Of a stretch of 64,000 nucleotides of DNA, positions 58,201-64,000 are shown in pieces. Numbering within the stretch: position 1 is the first letter of the stretch; the number at the start of each line of letters is the position of its first letter. The stretch spans positions 1,674,001 through 1,738,000 of the forward strand of contig NZ_AP018933.1 of NCBI RefSeq assembly GCF_003610015.1, in the 5' to 3' direction. The notes beneath the pieces are model-generated. The model was not told where the DNA came from and searched no databases. It saw nothing but the letters and a program-made list of their open reading frames with translations. The stretch is from Zymobacter palmae (lineage in GTDB: Bacteria > Pseudomonadota > Gammaproteobacteria > Pseudomonadales > Halomonadaceae). The position numbers and the translations under genes are program-made.

Positions 58201-59166
58201 AGTGACACTGGCAAGGTTGTCGGCCAGCGAACCGTTGCCATCCACCGCCAGACGCAGAGGTACACCGTTACTGGCCATCCCCGCAAACTGGCGCATCACC
58301 TTGCCGTTACGTGCCATAACCGGCATACCCAACAGCAGATCCTCCTGCTGCGTCATACCATGCACATAGCCGACCACCAACGTACTGAGCACCTGCGGCA
58401 GCGTCTTTCCTTCTTTTTCGGCCAGTGCCCGAAGCGCGCGGTTGGTCGCCTCCGACACATACTGCTGCTGACGAACGACATCCAGACAGGGCGACTGCCG
58501 CCCTACCAGACTGGCCGGTGCAGGGTGCCCCTGCAGCAGCTCAACCCAATAATCCCGATCCTTACCCGCCCGCGCCGACGACGCATACTCCTGCTCTGCC
58601 TCAAGTACCTCCTGCACACTGCTGAAATCAGCAGCAGAAGAAGATCGTCCCGCCACCCGATCAGAATAAACGTTGGCAAGCCGACGCATAAACAGCGAAC
58701 CTGCCAGCCCATCCATGACCATATGGTGGTAGCAGTGGTAGAAAATCCACTGTGCGTCACCCAACTTCAGAAGCGCATGCGAGAAAAGCGGCCCGTCCGC
58801 AAGAGGGAAAGGTCCATCGATGTCCGCCTGCATCCACGCTAGCGCAGCATCACGGGGGGAAGGCTGGTCGCTAACATCAACGTATCGGAAAGTGTCGGGT
58901 ACCTCCTCAGCAAAATACTGCGCCGGGCCATTATCGGTGGGTACCATGATCAAGCGCAGCACCTCGGTTTCGGCGACTACCGCGCCAAGGGCATCAGCCA
59001 ACAGATCAGGCTGTATGATTCCGTCCAGCTCGACACATTCCGCCACCTTGTACACGCACGGCTGGGCTTTGGGGTTAAGGTAGTGGCTGAACCACAACCC
59101 TCGCTGGGCAACCGTTAGGGGAATAAGGTCATGGTGCGAAGAGGGCAAAGAAGCAGAGGTCGCCAT
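49180..59166 (-). CDS. NRPS, 5' part of a frameshifted gene (Cstart-A-T-C-A-T-C-A-T-half C)
   Basis: 3328 residues. The first C domain (HHMVMDG near 149) starts LIPLTVAQRGLWFSHYL like EntF-type starter domains, suggesting an acyl or aryl cap on residue 1. A1 and A2 (YTSGSTG near 620 and 1700) are almost identical and both read D-F-W-N-V-G-M-V-H, the threonine signature. The second C domain begins IYPLAPLQEGLLYL and has HHIVDDAT (near 1234), so it belongs to the D-specific or dual epimerising/condensing branch. A3 (near 2754) reads D-A-W-F-H-A-N-V-A, loosely like leucine codes. Carriers lie near 1015, 2095 and 3135. The frame breaks inside the fourth C domain after HHVIADG. AGGA lies about 10 nt before the ATG at 59166. 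Confidence 0.92.
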   Translation of the reverse strand: MATSASLPSSHHDLIPLTVAQRGLWFSHYLNPKAQPCVYKVAECVELDGIIQPDLLADALGAVVAETEVLRLIMVPTDNGPAQYFAEEVPDTFRYVDVSDQPSPRDAALAWMQADIDGPFPLADGPLFSHALLKLGDAQWIFYHCYHHMVMDGLAGSLFMRRLANVYSDRVAGRSSSAADFSSVQEVLEAEQEYASSARAGKDRDYWVELLQGHPAPASLVGRQSPCLDVVRQQQYVSEATNRALRALAEKEGKTLPQVLSTLVVGYVHGMTQQEDLLLGMPVMARNGKVMRQFAGMASNGVPLRLAVDGNGSLADNLASVTQGMYGVMRHQRYRTEDIRAALGIRGSNDPLYLTLVNIHPFQYDDIRFGDVPAKVLNLALGPVDDLLITLMDRGESGGIEICLSANAMVHDRASLHWHLRRLNHLLDNAVRCWHTPLSCCDMRLPEERQTVLAWGAIRANHDRALCLHELFEQQAAERPEAVAVCCDGDTVSYGQLNAQANRLAHALVAQGVTPDSRVAIALERGTTLPLAILATLKAGGGYVPLDPHYPQQRLRYILDDSAPEVLITTRDLLPLLGDLDDALTVMLLDDEAWQRQPSDNIAPAALGLTPHHLAYIIYTSGSTGQPKGVMVEHRNVTRLLASTDEAFAFGPDEVWTLFHSYAFDFSVWELWGALAYGGRLVVVPALTARSPDAFYQLLCDQQVTVLNQTPSAFRQLVAALPDGELQHTLKWIVFGGEALDTAALQPWYARNGERTQLVNMYGITETTVHVTFQPLTARDAELHGHSPIGQPLNDLSLYLLDDAGEPVPIGVVGELYVGGAGVTRGYLNRPQLTAERFLPDPFADGDNARMYRTGDVGRWNADGTLDYLGRNDHQVKIRGFRIELGEIAARLAEHAAVREAVVVARDDAQQNKTLVAYVVPVADAPDVAELRLHLAKTLPDYMLPSAVVTIEALPLTANGKLDERALPAPDASALVTQAYEAPQGAIEETLAEIWQTLLGVERVGRHDDFFALGGHSLLAVQLVARMRQAGLEADIRALFDQPTLSALAAATRAYDEVDVPSIGIPEGCSHITPDMLPMVSLDDDAIARIVASVPGGADNVQDIYPLAPLQEGLLYLSMTAEQRDPYVMNVLMAFNERERLDEFMGALDAVIARHDVLRTAVLWEGLPEPVQVVWRQVQMVVEEVRLGDGPAAEVLMAGNPVRMALDTAPLLRARIAYDTVQSRWLMALQYHHIVDDATSLQQLVREAQAHIDGCIDTLPPSYPFRHYVAQTRSSQHVAESKAFFTDMLGSLTTPTLPYGMADVRGDGRDARSASLPLPDALTAALRTLARQRNLNVASVCHLAWARVLSLLSGQQDVVFGTVLVGRMKAGAEHALGMFINTLPVRVELADTSVVQAADTLRARLAELLAHEQAPLSLAQRCSQIAAPAPLFSALLNYRHTTLNPQQGGLTLWDGVEVLSAEENTNYPLVLCIDDDTEHLTLSVKSAPPIEASRVAAYMQTALAALTKALQESPDCAVMSLPVVPEDERFSVLDLGATRANHDRALCLHELFEQQAAERPEAVAVCCDGDTVSYGQLNAQANRLAHALVTQGVTPDSRVAIALERGTSLPLAILATLKAGGSYVPLDPHYPQQRLRYILDDSAPEVLITTRDLLPLLGDLDDALTVMLLDDEAWQRQPSENLAPAALGLTPRHLAYIIYTSGSTGQPKGVMVEHRNVTRLLASTDEAFAFGPDGVWTLFHSYAFDFSVWELWGALAYGGRLVVVPALTARSPDAFYQLLCDQQVTVLNQTPSAFRQLVAALPDGELQHTLKWIVFGGEALDTAALQPWYARNGERTQLVNMYGITETTVHVTFQALTARDAELHGHSPIGQPLNDLSLYLLDDAGEPVPIGVVGELYVGGAGVTRGYLNRPQLTAERFLPDPFADDGGARMYRTGDVGRWNADGTLDYLGRNDHQVKIRGFRIELGEIAARLAEHADVREAVVVARDDAQQNKTLVAYVVPVADAPDVAELRLHLAKTLPDYMLPSAVVTIEALPLTANGKLDERALPVPDASALVTQAYEAPQGAIEETLAEIWQTLLGVERVGRYDDFFALGGHSLLAVQLVSRIQSTLQVALPLGTLFDAPVLQALATALEGQRATVLPPIVAHHSDRAPLSLSQQRLWLLSRMSDAAMVAYTISGDLVLRGELNVEALRQALDVLMVRHACLRTVIVEQGGQPVQIVRDDQLGFPLMQLSAEALPDFMPSFDLSTGPLVKGRLVQLAPQHHVLQIAFHHVIADGWSIGIFLQELGALYRGTLAGQQVTLPVLPIQLGDYALWQREHLSGDVLSHQQQYWEAQLAQVPDCLTLPTDYSRPAVQQFDGGHLNVTFDASLVAALEALSRRHGCTLFMTLLASWSVLMGRLSGQSDIVTGTPIAGRSHQALEPLMGMFINTLALRVTLDDDMDTVALLAQVRATALAAQQHADLPFEQVVEATAPVRDTAYSPLFQTLLALHNTPERSLMLPGLNMELRPSPQIAAHFDLSVELTPIEGALEGAVHYAASLFTRETVERWMSYWRVLLEGMVENEHRSVSALPLMSADERHHMLTWPNQASLMIPSAALLHGLFEAQARQTPDAIAVATAEGHYTYETLNQAANQLAHWLIEQGVVPDSRVAVALERGPDLVVALLAVLKAGGAYVPFDPAYPQARLHFMLQDCAPQAIITASDVLPRLGAFAERVPQAVIDAPQLPWLECSTQDPDPVALGLGAHHLAYVIYTSGSTGQPKGVMVEHRQVINLVYWHNHTFGLSAGQRASCVAGVGFDASAWEIWPPLVTGAQLLIPAPDEARDPERLLAWWQAQPLDVSFLPTPVAELAFARGMTHDTLRVLHVAGDRLVRRPDYPVAFALINNYGPTENTVAATSGVITATDSVLHIGRPIANTRAYLLDVHGAPVPMGVVGELYVGGAQVARGYLHQPELTAERFLPDPFVADEDARMYRTGDLARWRTDGTLEYLGRNDFQVKIRGFRIELGEIEAALMSCGGIEEAAVVSHVHNGIIRLVAYVTATSLDDASPNVLRKALADRLPDYMVPAAYVTLPALPLTANGKVDRRALPEPREDAFPHRAYEAPQGPVEEILAEQWCTLLGVERVGRHDDFFALGGHSLLAVQLISRVRDELHRDLPLALLFAHSELRALAEHLPQADQISLPPILPLSSGNEAPLSLAQQRLWFLSQMDEGAKAAYVISGGLCLEGELNVNALQRALDAIVARQAALRTHIEPRADGPVQVVASACHGFPLARITATEGAELAPFTPSFDLTRGPLACGQLVHFADDHYWLRLALHHVIADGRSVCW
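52855..54562 (-). repeat. Direct repeat, copy B: ~1.7-kb A-T unit of NRPS module 2
   Basis: Nearly identical to 56095-57802 at a constant offset of 3240 bp. For example, 53701-53760 and 56941-57000 are the same base for base. It covers the Thr adenylation domain and carrier of module 2. Confidence 0.93.
56095..57802 (-). repeat. Direct repeat, copy A: ~1.7-kb A-T unit of NRPS module 1
   Basis: Partner of 52855-54562. Only scattered base changes separate the two. The flanking condensation domains are not similar, so the boundaries coincide with A-T limits. Confidence 0.93.
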
Positions 59167-60257
59167 ATATCATCCTAGATATTTCCCTACGCCGACACCG
59201 CTGCCTTCCAACGACAATATCACCCCATATAATACGGATGGAACCGTATTGTATTTATTGAGCACAGGCATAGATAAGCCAGGCCCTCTCACAGGCAATG
59301 ATAAACATAAGGCAATAGAAAACGCCCTCTTTATCCCGATGAGAAAGAGGAATGAAGTGATAGGGTCGTGGCAGAGTATCGAAAACGTTACAGGACAGTT
59401 GAAAGTGTTATCAAGAGTATATTGACATTGCGTTATTTGGCAACCTCCCTTTAGTTTAGTCGAGTTATTTCAAGAGCGTTTTCCCGTAAATACGCATACT
59501 CTTTAATTTACGATACGACTTATCTTTATAGAAAAGAAACAATACATTACAATAAGAAAAAACAACCCTATTATTCTGTTTCAAATGTAGGCTTTTTAGA
59601 CCTCACCTACCTCATCTCGCCGTATTAAATGTCAAACAATAAGTATATTGCACATCAGAAATAATTAGCCCCTTCGACGGTGACAATGCCCCCGCTCCAT
59701 GATGCATTAACAGCAAGTAGTCACTTGAATCATCGATTTTTTTTCGACACGCACCGTCACCAAAAAAACCAAGCCACTTCAACACATGAAGTCAAGCTGT
59801 CCTAACATTCAGGATATGGCACTAAGAATGAGGGGGCAAGGGTAGAGTGCCTGTCATAAAAAAAGACGCCCTCCACTCAACGACGTGATGCGTGTAAAAA
59901 TACCGTTCATCTCACGCTTAATAATGCACAGACAATATTTACTTATCTATGACCATACCACTTTCTCCTTACCTGTCTTCCTAAATAGCACTTCCCTTTC
60001 TGCGCTAGATTTAAGGTATCTGATAAATTACAGTAAATCATTCAAGCGCCTTTTCTTAAGTTCACTGCATATAGCGGACAATATTATTGCGCTATATTTT
60101 ATAGAATTATTACGTAAAACAATGAAGCGAAACCACATATTATTATTTTCATCTCTTGGGAGTTAGACAACAGCGATAATCCACTATACTAATATAGCGA
60201 TTTAAAAAGAATCGCCATATTAATGTAAGTGCCCGATTTAATTGGAGGAGAAACATC
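59167..60257. other. AT-rich 1.09-kb region upstream of the NRPS operon
   Basis: Strongly AT-rich compared with the flanking genes and probably holding the NRPS promoter. A 93-codon plus-strand frame (59885-60166) is composed of AT-rich codons, has no visible ribosome binding site and matches no family, so I leave it uncalled. The composition contrast suggests an island boundary or a silencing-protein target. Confidence 0.5.
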
Positions 60258-61163
60258 ATGCCGACAGTAACTACGGAAAAAGGCATAACGCTGGGGTATG
60301 AAACGCTCGGGAATTCACAGCCATCATGCGATATTGTGATGGTCACGGGGCTTGGCATACAACTGACCCGCTGGCCAAAACCGCTGCGCCAGAAACTGGC
60401 AGATAAAGGCTATCGCGTCACCTGCTTTGATAACCGTGACAGCGGGCTATCCACGCACTTCCCCAACATCGTGCAGCCAAGGCAAGGCGTACTGGCCGAT
60501 GCACATGGCACGGCACCGAAAGACTATCAAGCGCCTTATACACTTTATGATATGGCGGAAGATACAGTTGGCCTACTAGACGCACTGGGCATCGGTCAGG
60601 CTCATCTTGTCGGCTATTCAATGGGAAGCACCATTGCACAGCTGACAGCGTATCTTTACCCCGAGCATATCAGCACGGTCACTTCGGTCATGACCAGCAG
60701 CATGAACCCGGCATTGCCCCCTTCCGCCCCCGGACTAGCGGAGATCATGGCGCGCCATACCCCGGATCCGGTGACGGAAAGAGCGTTATATCTTGACTAT
60801 AAGATGACACTGAATAGGGGGCTTGCAGGGCATGGATGCCCTTTCGATGAAGAGTTTCACTGGGGTATCGTGCAGGATGAGCTGGAGAGAGGCTATATGA
60901 GAGGCAGTGCACGCCGGCAGTTTGCAGCCTTCGCCTCAATGGGCGATTTCAGATCATGGCAGTCTTCCATACACTGTCCCACCTTAGTTATGCATGGCAC
61001 ATGCGATCCGCTGTGGCCCATCGCCTGCGCTCGGGACGTCGCCGATACGATTCCTGGCGCAATATTCAAGCCCCTCAACGGTATGGGACACGATGTGCCT
61101 TCTGTCTTCTACGACGAAATCATTGATGAAATAGATCACTTCGTAAGCCGTTACAAAGTGTAA
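60258..61163 (+). CDS. Alpha/beta hydrolase fold protein
   Basis: A 301-residue single-domain hydrolase with no signal peptide. VTGLGIQLTRWP (about 29-40) forms the oxyanion-hole region. FDNRDSGLS is the strand 4 segment typical of this subfamily. Ser121 in GYSMGS is the nucleophile, Asp in HGTCDPLWP (near 250) the acid, and His in NGMGHDVP (near 275) the base. A strong GGAGGAG precedes the ATG. It points away from the NRPS operon across an AT-rich gap. A role in processing the peptide is possible but unsupported; a general esterase is equally likely. Confidence 0.85.
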   Translation: MPTVTTEKGITLGYETLGNSQPSCDIVMVTGLGIQLTRWPKPLRQKLADKGYRVTCFDNRDSGLSTHFPNIVQPRQGVLADAHGTAPKDYQAPYTLYDMAEDTVGLLDALGIGQAHLVGYSMGSTIAQLTAYLYPEHISTVTSVMTSSMNPALPPSAPGLAEIMARHTPDPVTERALYLDYKMTLNRGLAGHGCPFDEEFHWGIVQDELERGYMRGSARRQFAAFASMGDFRSWQSSIHCPTLVMHGTCDPLWPIACARDVADTIPGAIFKPLNGMGHDVPSVFYDEIIDEIDHFVSRYKV

Positions 61164-61714
61164 AACCATATTACACCTACCCAATAGAAAGCATGTATAA
61201 GCAATAGGTCATAGCGGTGCGATGTTGCACCCTTGTAAAATAATTGAGGTGCAGCTAATACCCTTCGTCTCGGAAACACTATTGTGCCCCGTAGCCCGCC
61301 CCGTCCCTTTATTTAATTCACCGCTTATTCAGAATGTAACGATGGATCTTAGCGCCTCTGAACTCATCCCATCATTGATCGTGCTAATGACAGCCGTTAT
61401 CTAAGTGTCATATACCGTATATTCATCATTCGTGACCAAGAATAACGACCCTCCTCTTTCCTATCCTTGAGTGGCCTACTCCCCAAAATTCGGCCTTACT
61501 CTATCGCCAATTTTTAGCGCGAAGAACATTTTCGCCTGTTGCGCGGCCTCAGAAACAGCATCTCGCATTCAAAAACGACACCGTGGTCGTTACCAACCCC
61601 ACCGTATCCAGACCGCACGCTTCAATGCTCACTCCCAATACAGAGACCGATCTCACAGCTACCTGCCACGATGTAAAGAAAGCATATGGAAAACAGGGTA
61701 CGCCACAAACAAAA
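61164..61714. other. Gap between the hydrolase and the flagellin terminator
   Basis: About 550 bp, AT-rich in its first half. No gene, RNA or repeat was recognised. Confidence 0.5.
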
Positions 61715-61738
61715 CGAGCCTTCCCGAAGGAAGGCTCG
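61711..61738 (-). terminator. Terminator of flagellin gene 1
   Basis: On the minus strand CGAGCCTTCC-TTCG-GGAAGGCTCG followed by TTTTGTTTG: a 10-bp perfect stem with a stable UUCG loop and U-tract, 101 bp after the flagellin stop. Confidence 0.92.
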
Positions 61739-61838
61739 CTGGACACAACGGGTACTCGAAGTGGCCCACACAGGGAGATTTTCATTCCCCTGTGGGGACA
61801 CTTGGTATCCCCACAGCCACCACAAGTAATGCTCTGTA

Positions 61839-62723
61839 TTACTTGAGCAGAGACAGTACGTTCTGCGGTACAGAGTTAGCCTGGGACAGTACGTTCTGAC
61901 CAGCCTGCTGCAGGATCTGAGCGGTGCTCATTGCAGATACTTCAGATGCATAGTCAGCATCGGAGATCTGGGATTTAGCAGAAGACAGGTTGGTAGCAGT
62001 AGCGGAGTTACTTTCTACTGTAGATTCCAGGCGGTTCTGCTGTGCACCCAGCGTACTACGAGTGCTGTCGATCGCTTTGATCTGAGCATCGAGTGTAGCC
62101 AGAGCTGAGTCAGAAACCTTACCGTCTTTGTCGATCAGAGCGTTACCGCTGATAGTCTGGTCAGGGCCACCTTTCAGTGTAGACGCTACAGAACGAACGT
62201 CAGTCAGTTTCAGGTCGATCGTCTGACCGTCGAATGCACCGATCTGCAGTTTGGTAGTCAGCTGGGCGTCAGTCTGAGCAGTACCGGAGTAAGTTTTGTC
62301 GCTGCTACCCAACAGCTGCTTGCCGTTGAACGTGGTGTCTTTACCGATACGGTCCACTTCCTGCAGGCGAGCGTCGATTTCGTTGTTGATACTCTGGCGG
62401 TCTTCGTCAGTGTAAGTACCGTTTTTCGCCTGAACCGTCAGCTCACGTACACGCTGAAGGTTGTCGGTAACTGCACTCAGAGCGCTTTCAGCAGTCTGAG
62501 CCATAGACATACCATCGTTGGCGTTACGGTTAGCCTGTTTCAGACCGTTAACCTGAGAAGTCATGCGGTCAGAGATCGCCAGGCCAGCAGCGTCGTCTTT
62601 GGCGCTGTTGATGCGCTGACCAGAAGACAGACGTTCAATCGCCTGGTTCTGTGCTTTCTGGGATTTGTCCAGGTTGTTCTGGGTCAGCTGGGAAAGCGTG
62701 TTAGTAGCAATTACCTGTGCCAT
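61839..62723 (-). CDS. fliC: Flagellin
   Basis: A 294-residue flagellar filament protein. The N-terminal D0/D1 region starts MAQVIATNTLSQLTQNNLDK and contains LSSGQRINSAKDDAAGLAI and TDNLQRVRELTVQA. The C-terminal D1/D0 region ends LQQAGQNVLSQANSVPQNVLSLLK. Between them lies only about 80 residues, so the variable D2/D3 outer domain is nearly absent, much shorter than E. coli FliC (about 500). AAAGGA precedes the ATG. A sigma-28 promoter lies 90 bp upstream and a UUCG terminator downstream, so the gene is transcribed alone. A second flagellin with the same C-terminus begins leaving the window at 63925. The symbol is by family; which paralogue is the main filament protein is unknown. Confidence 0.96.
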   Translation of the reverse strand: MAQVIATNTLSQLTQNNLDKSQKAQNQAIERLSSGQRINSAKDDAAGLAISDRMTSQVNGLKQANRNANDGMSMAQTAESALSAVTDNLQRVRELTVQAKNGTYTDEDRQSINNEIDARLQEVDRIGKDTTFNGKQLLGSSDKTYSGTAQTDAQLTTKLQIGAFDGQTIDLKLTDVRSVASTLKGGPDQTISGNALIDKDGKVSDSALATLDAQIKAIDSTRSTLGAQQNRLESTVESNSATATNLSSAKSQISDADYASEVSAMSTAQILQQAGQNVLSQANSVPQNVLSLLK

Positions 62724-62812
62724 TTTCGTGTCCTTTAAAACGCTGATATCTACACACCGGGGCTATCTATGCCTCTTGTGGTGTGGTAACGGTGACTACC
62801 GTTGCTCCAAAA

Positions 62813-62839
62813 TTATCGGCCCGCCCTTGGGTATCTTTA
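62813..62839 (-). promoter_or_regulatory. Sigma-28 (FliA) promoter of flagellin gene 1
   Basis: On the minus strand TAAAGATA, 11 bp, then GCCGATAA. The -10 is a perfect match to the sigma-28 consensus and the spacer is the standard 11 bp. The -35 matches TAAAGTTT at six of eight positions. It predicts a leader of about 80 nt. Confidence 0.93.
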
Positions 62840-63331
62840 AGCCAATTTCCATTCGCAATGTTGAGATATAGCAATAAGAAATGTCCCACCTCGAAACTAT
62901 GCTTTGCTCAAGTGCTTATAGTCCTACTAAATAGCCAGAGCATTCAGCATATTACAGGTAAGGAAATACCCACTACCTTAGCTATCCCATTGATTACTCT
63001 GCGGTACATCTTTTTTATATTGCCCCGAAAATTATCTCTTCCACCTGTCGTATCGCGCTGAAAACCGCCCGATCGGTTACCGAAAGCGGTTGAATAAGCA
63101 CACGTTCATCAAGGCCAAGGCATCACATGCCCTCCCCCTCGCACCCATAAAAGCGCTCAAACGTGCATCCGAGTCACCACCTTTATAAATGATGGGGTGC
63201 GGACGCATTGCCTTTAATCACAAGCGCAACGTTGGGAGAGCGCCTTTGCCAGACACCCCCTCCACGGCCGCCACCGAAACCGCGCTTGAGGGCGCGGATA
63301 CAAAGCCCAGCGACAGAACTGATCCCCTAGG

Positions 63332-63403
63332 TTGGTGGGTTGGTGGGTTGGTGGGTTGGTGGGTTGGTGGGTTGGTGGGTTGGTGGGTTGGTGGGTTGGT
63401 GGG
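63332..63403 (+). repeat. Tandem array of an 8-bp unit (TTGGTGGG), 9 copies
   Basis: 72 bp of perfect repeat, directly joined to a second 8-bp array. Its GGG tracts every 8 bp could form a G-quadruplex on this strand. Frames through it on both strands are open but low-complexity and are not called as genes. Confidence 0.97.
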
Positions 63404-63523
63404 CAGTTGGGCAGTTGGGCAGTTGGGCAGTTGGGCAGTTGGGCAGTTGGGCAGTTGGGCAGTTGGGCAGTTGGGCAGTTGGGCAGTTGGGCAGTTGGGC
63501 AGTTGGGCAGTTGGGCAGTTGGG
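63404..63523 (+). repeat. Tandem array of an 8-bp unit (CAGTTGGG), 15 copies
   Basis: 120 bp of perfect repeat continuing from the TTGGTGGG array, ending in a partial CAG. The two units share TTGG and GGG and the same period, so one probably arose from the other. Together they occupy most of a 1.2-kb gap (62724-63924) between two flagellin genes that otherwise holds only the sigma-28 promoter and the second terminator. Confidence 0.97.
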
Positions 63524-63797
63524 CAGATAGAAATGGCATCCAAGCCGTTTACACAAGCGCTACCGTACAATGCCCTACAGATAGGAAGGCGTTGAATCCT
63601 CTCCTCTGTGTTTGAGCATCTTTGATACAAAAAAAAGAGGACACGCGCTGACCCACTATAACTACAACGACATAACGTATCTTTTCTGCTCGCGAAGACG
63701 ATAACCGATAAATAGCCACCGCCAAGGCAGAGCACCCTGAAGGTGTACTTGCCCTGCTTCTTTTTTCTTCAACTTATCTTCTCTAGTGCCCATGCAA

Positions 63798-63825
63798 AAC
63801 GGGCCTTCCCGAAGGAAGGCCCGTT
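63798..63825 (-). terminator. Terminator of flagellin gene 2
   Basis: On the minus strand AACGGGCCTTCC-TTCG-GGAAGGCCCGTT followed by TTGCATG. It is almost the same hairpin as that after flagellin gene 1, at the same distance (about 100 bp) from the stop. Confidence 0.9.
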
Positions 63826-63924
63826 GGACACCATGGATACGCGTTATGCTTTACGATGAATACGCCGCTGCGATTCATGCAGCAACACGCGGTATCTCTC
63901 TAGCCACCACAAAAAGGCTTGGCC

Positions 63925-64000
63925 TTATTTGAGCAGAGACAGGACGTTCTGCGGCACAGAGTTCGCCTGAGACAGCACGTTCTGACCCGCCTGCTGCAGA
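63925..64000 (-). CDS. Flagellin paralogue, C-terminal 24 codons only (runs off the window)
   Basis: The last codons read LQQAGQNVLSQANSVPQNVLSLLK then TAA, the same residues as flagellin gene 1 but with different third-position bases. The rest lies beyond the window edge. This indicates a tandem flagellin locus with at least two genes in the same direction. Confidence 0.93.
   Translation of the reverse strand, partial: LQQAGQNVLSQANSVPQNVLSLLK

Noticed and set aside
59885-60166. 93-codon plus-strand frame in the AT-rich gap
   Set aside because: AT-driven hydrophobic composition, no ribosome binding site, no family resemblance.
61471-61899. 142-codon frame overlapping the flagellin terminator
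   Set aside because: Crosses a strong hairpin and the 3' end of flagellin on the other strand.
63214-63735. Repeat proteins (Pro-Thr/Gln-rich or Gly-Trp-rich) read from the octamer arrays
   Set aside because: All frames are open because the 8-bp unit lacks stop codons; no start context and no conserved flanks.

Overview
The window looks like chromosomal DNA of a motile gammaproteobacterium, most probably a member of the Halomonadaceae (Zymobacter/Halomonas-like). This is inferred from gene content: a complete arn (lipid A aminoarabinose) set, otsAB, ppk-ppx, short sigma-28-driven flagellins, and GC-rich coding DNA with AT-rich gaps. No rRNA, tRNA, CRISPR array or complete insertion sequence was seen.

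Layout: (1) 0.3-7 kb: an old-yellow-enzyme reductase, a flotillin/NfeD pair and a DUF969/DUF979 transporter pair whose second gene has an in-frame amber codon. Four copies of a ~120-bp miniature inverted-repeat element lie here. (2) 6.9-12.2 kb: a class III aminotransferase/GMC oxidoreductase pair and otsBA for trehalose synthesis. (3) 12.7-19.5 kb: five plus-strand biosynthetic genes: sulfotransferase, MFS exporter, free-standing condensation-domain protein, arginine amidinotransferase and ATP-grasp ligase. (4) 19.6-27.9 kb: the arn genes in the order arnT, then arnBCAD, arnE, arnF, with arnT moved upstream. (5) 28.7-35 kb: ppk-ppx, three small phage-type HTH regulators and a DUF1737 protein. 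(6) 35.2-59.2 kb: a minus-strand nonribosomal peptide synthetase (NRPS) locus of seven modules ending in tandem thioesterases. Its first gene is split by an apparent 4-bp deletion inside a condensation-domain active-site motif. (7) 60.2-64 kb: an alpha/beta hydrolase, one complete and one partial flagellin, and a compound 8-bp tandem repeat between the flagellins.

How the parts may work together: the NRPS assembly line is predicted to make a heptapeptide starting Thr-Thr, with Gly at position 5 and two identical but uncertain residues at 6 and 7. A starter-type first condensation domain suggests an N-capped product, and the tandem thioesterases suggest macrocyclic release. The five-gene cluster could make a guanidino-containing, amide-linked and possibly sulfated metabolite, either on its own or as a part for the NRPS 16 kb away. 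No MbtH-like protein, phosphopantetheinyl transferase or dedicated NRPS exporter is in the window. The most notable observations are the five-gene amidinotransferase/ATP-grasp/condensation/sulfotransferase cluster, the split NRPS with a ~1.7-kb duplicated Thr A-T unit, the MITE family with TNA target duplications, and the paired HTH genes with an identical 13-bp leader 2 nt before each start codon.
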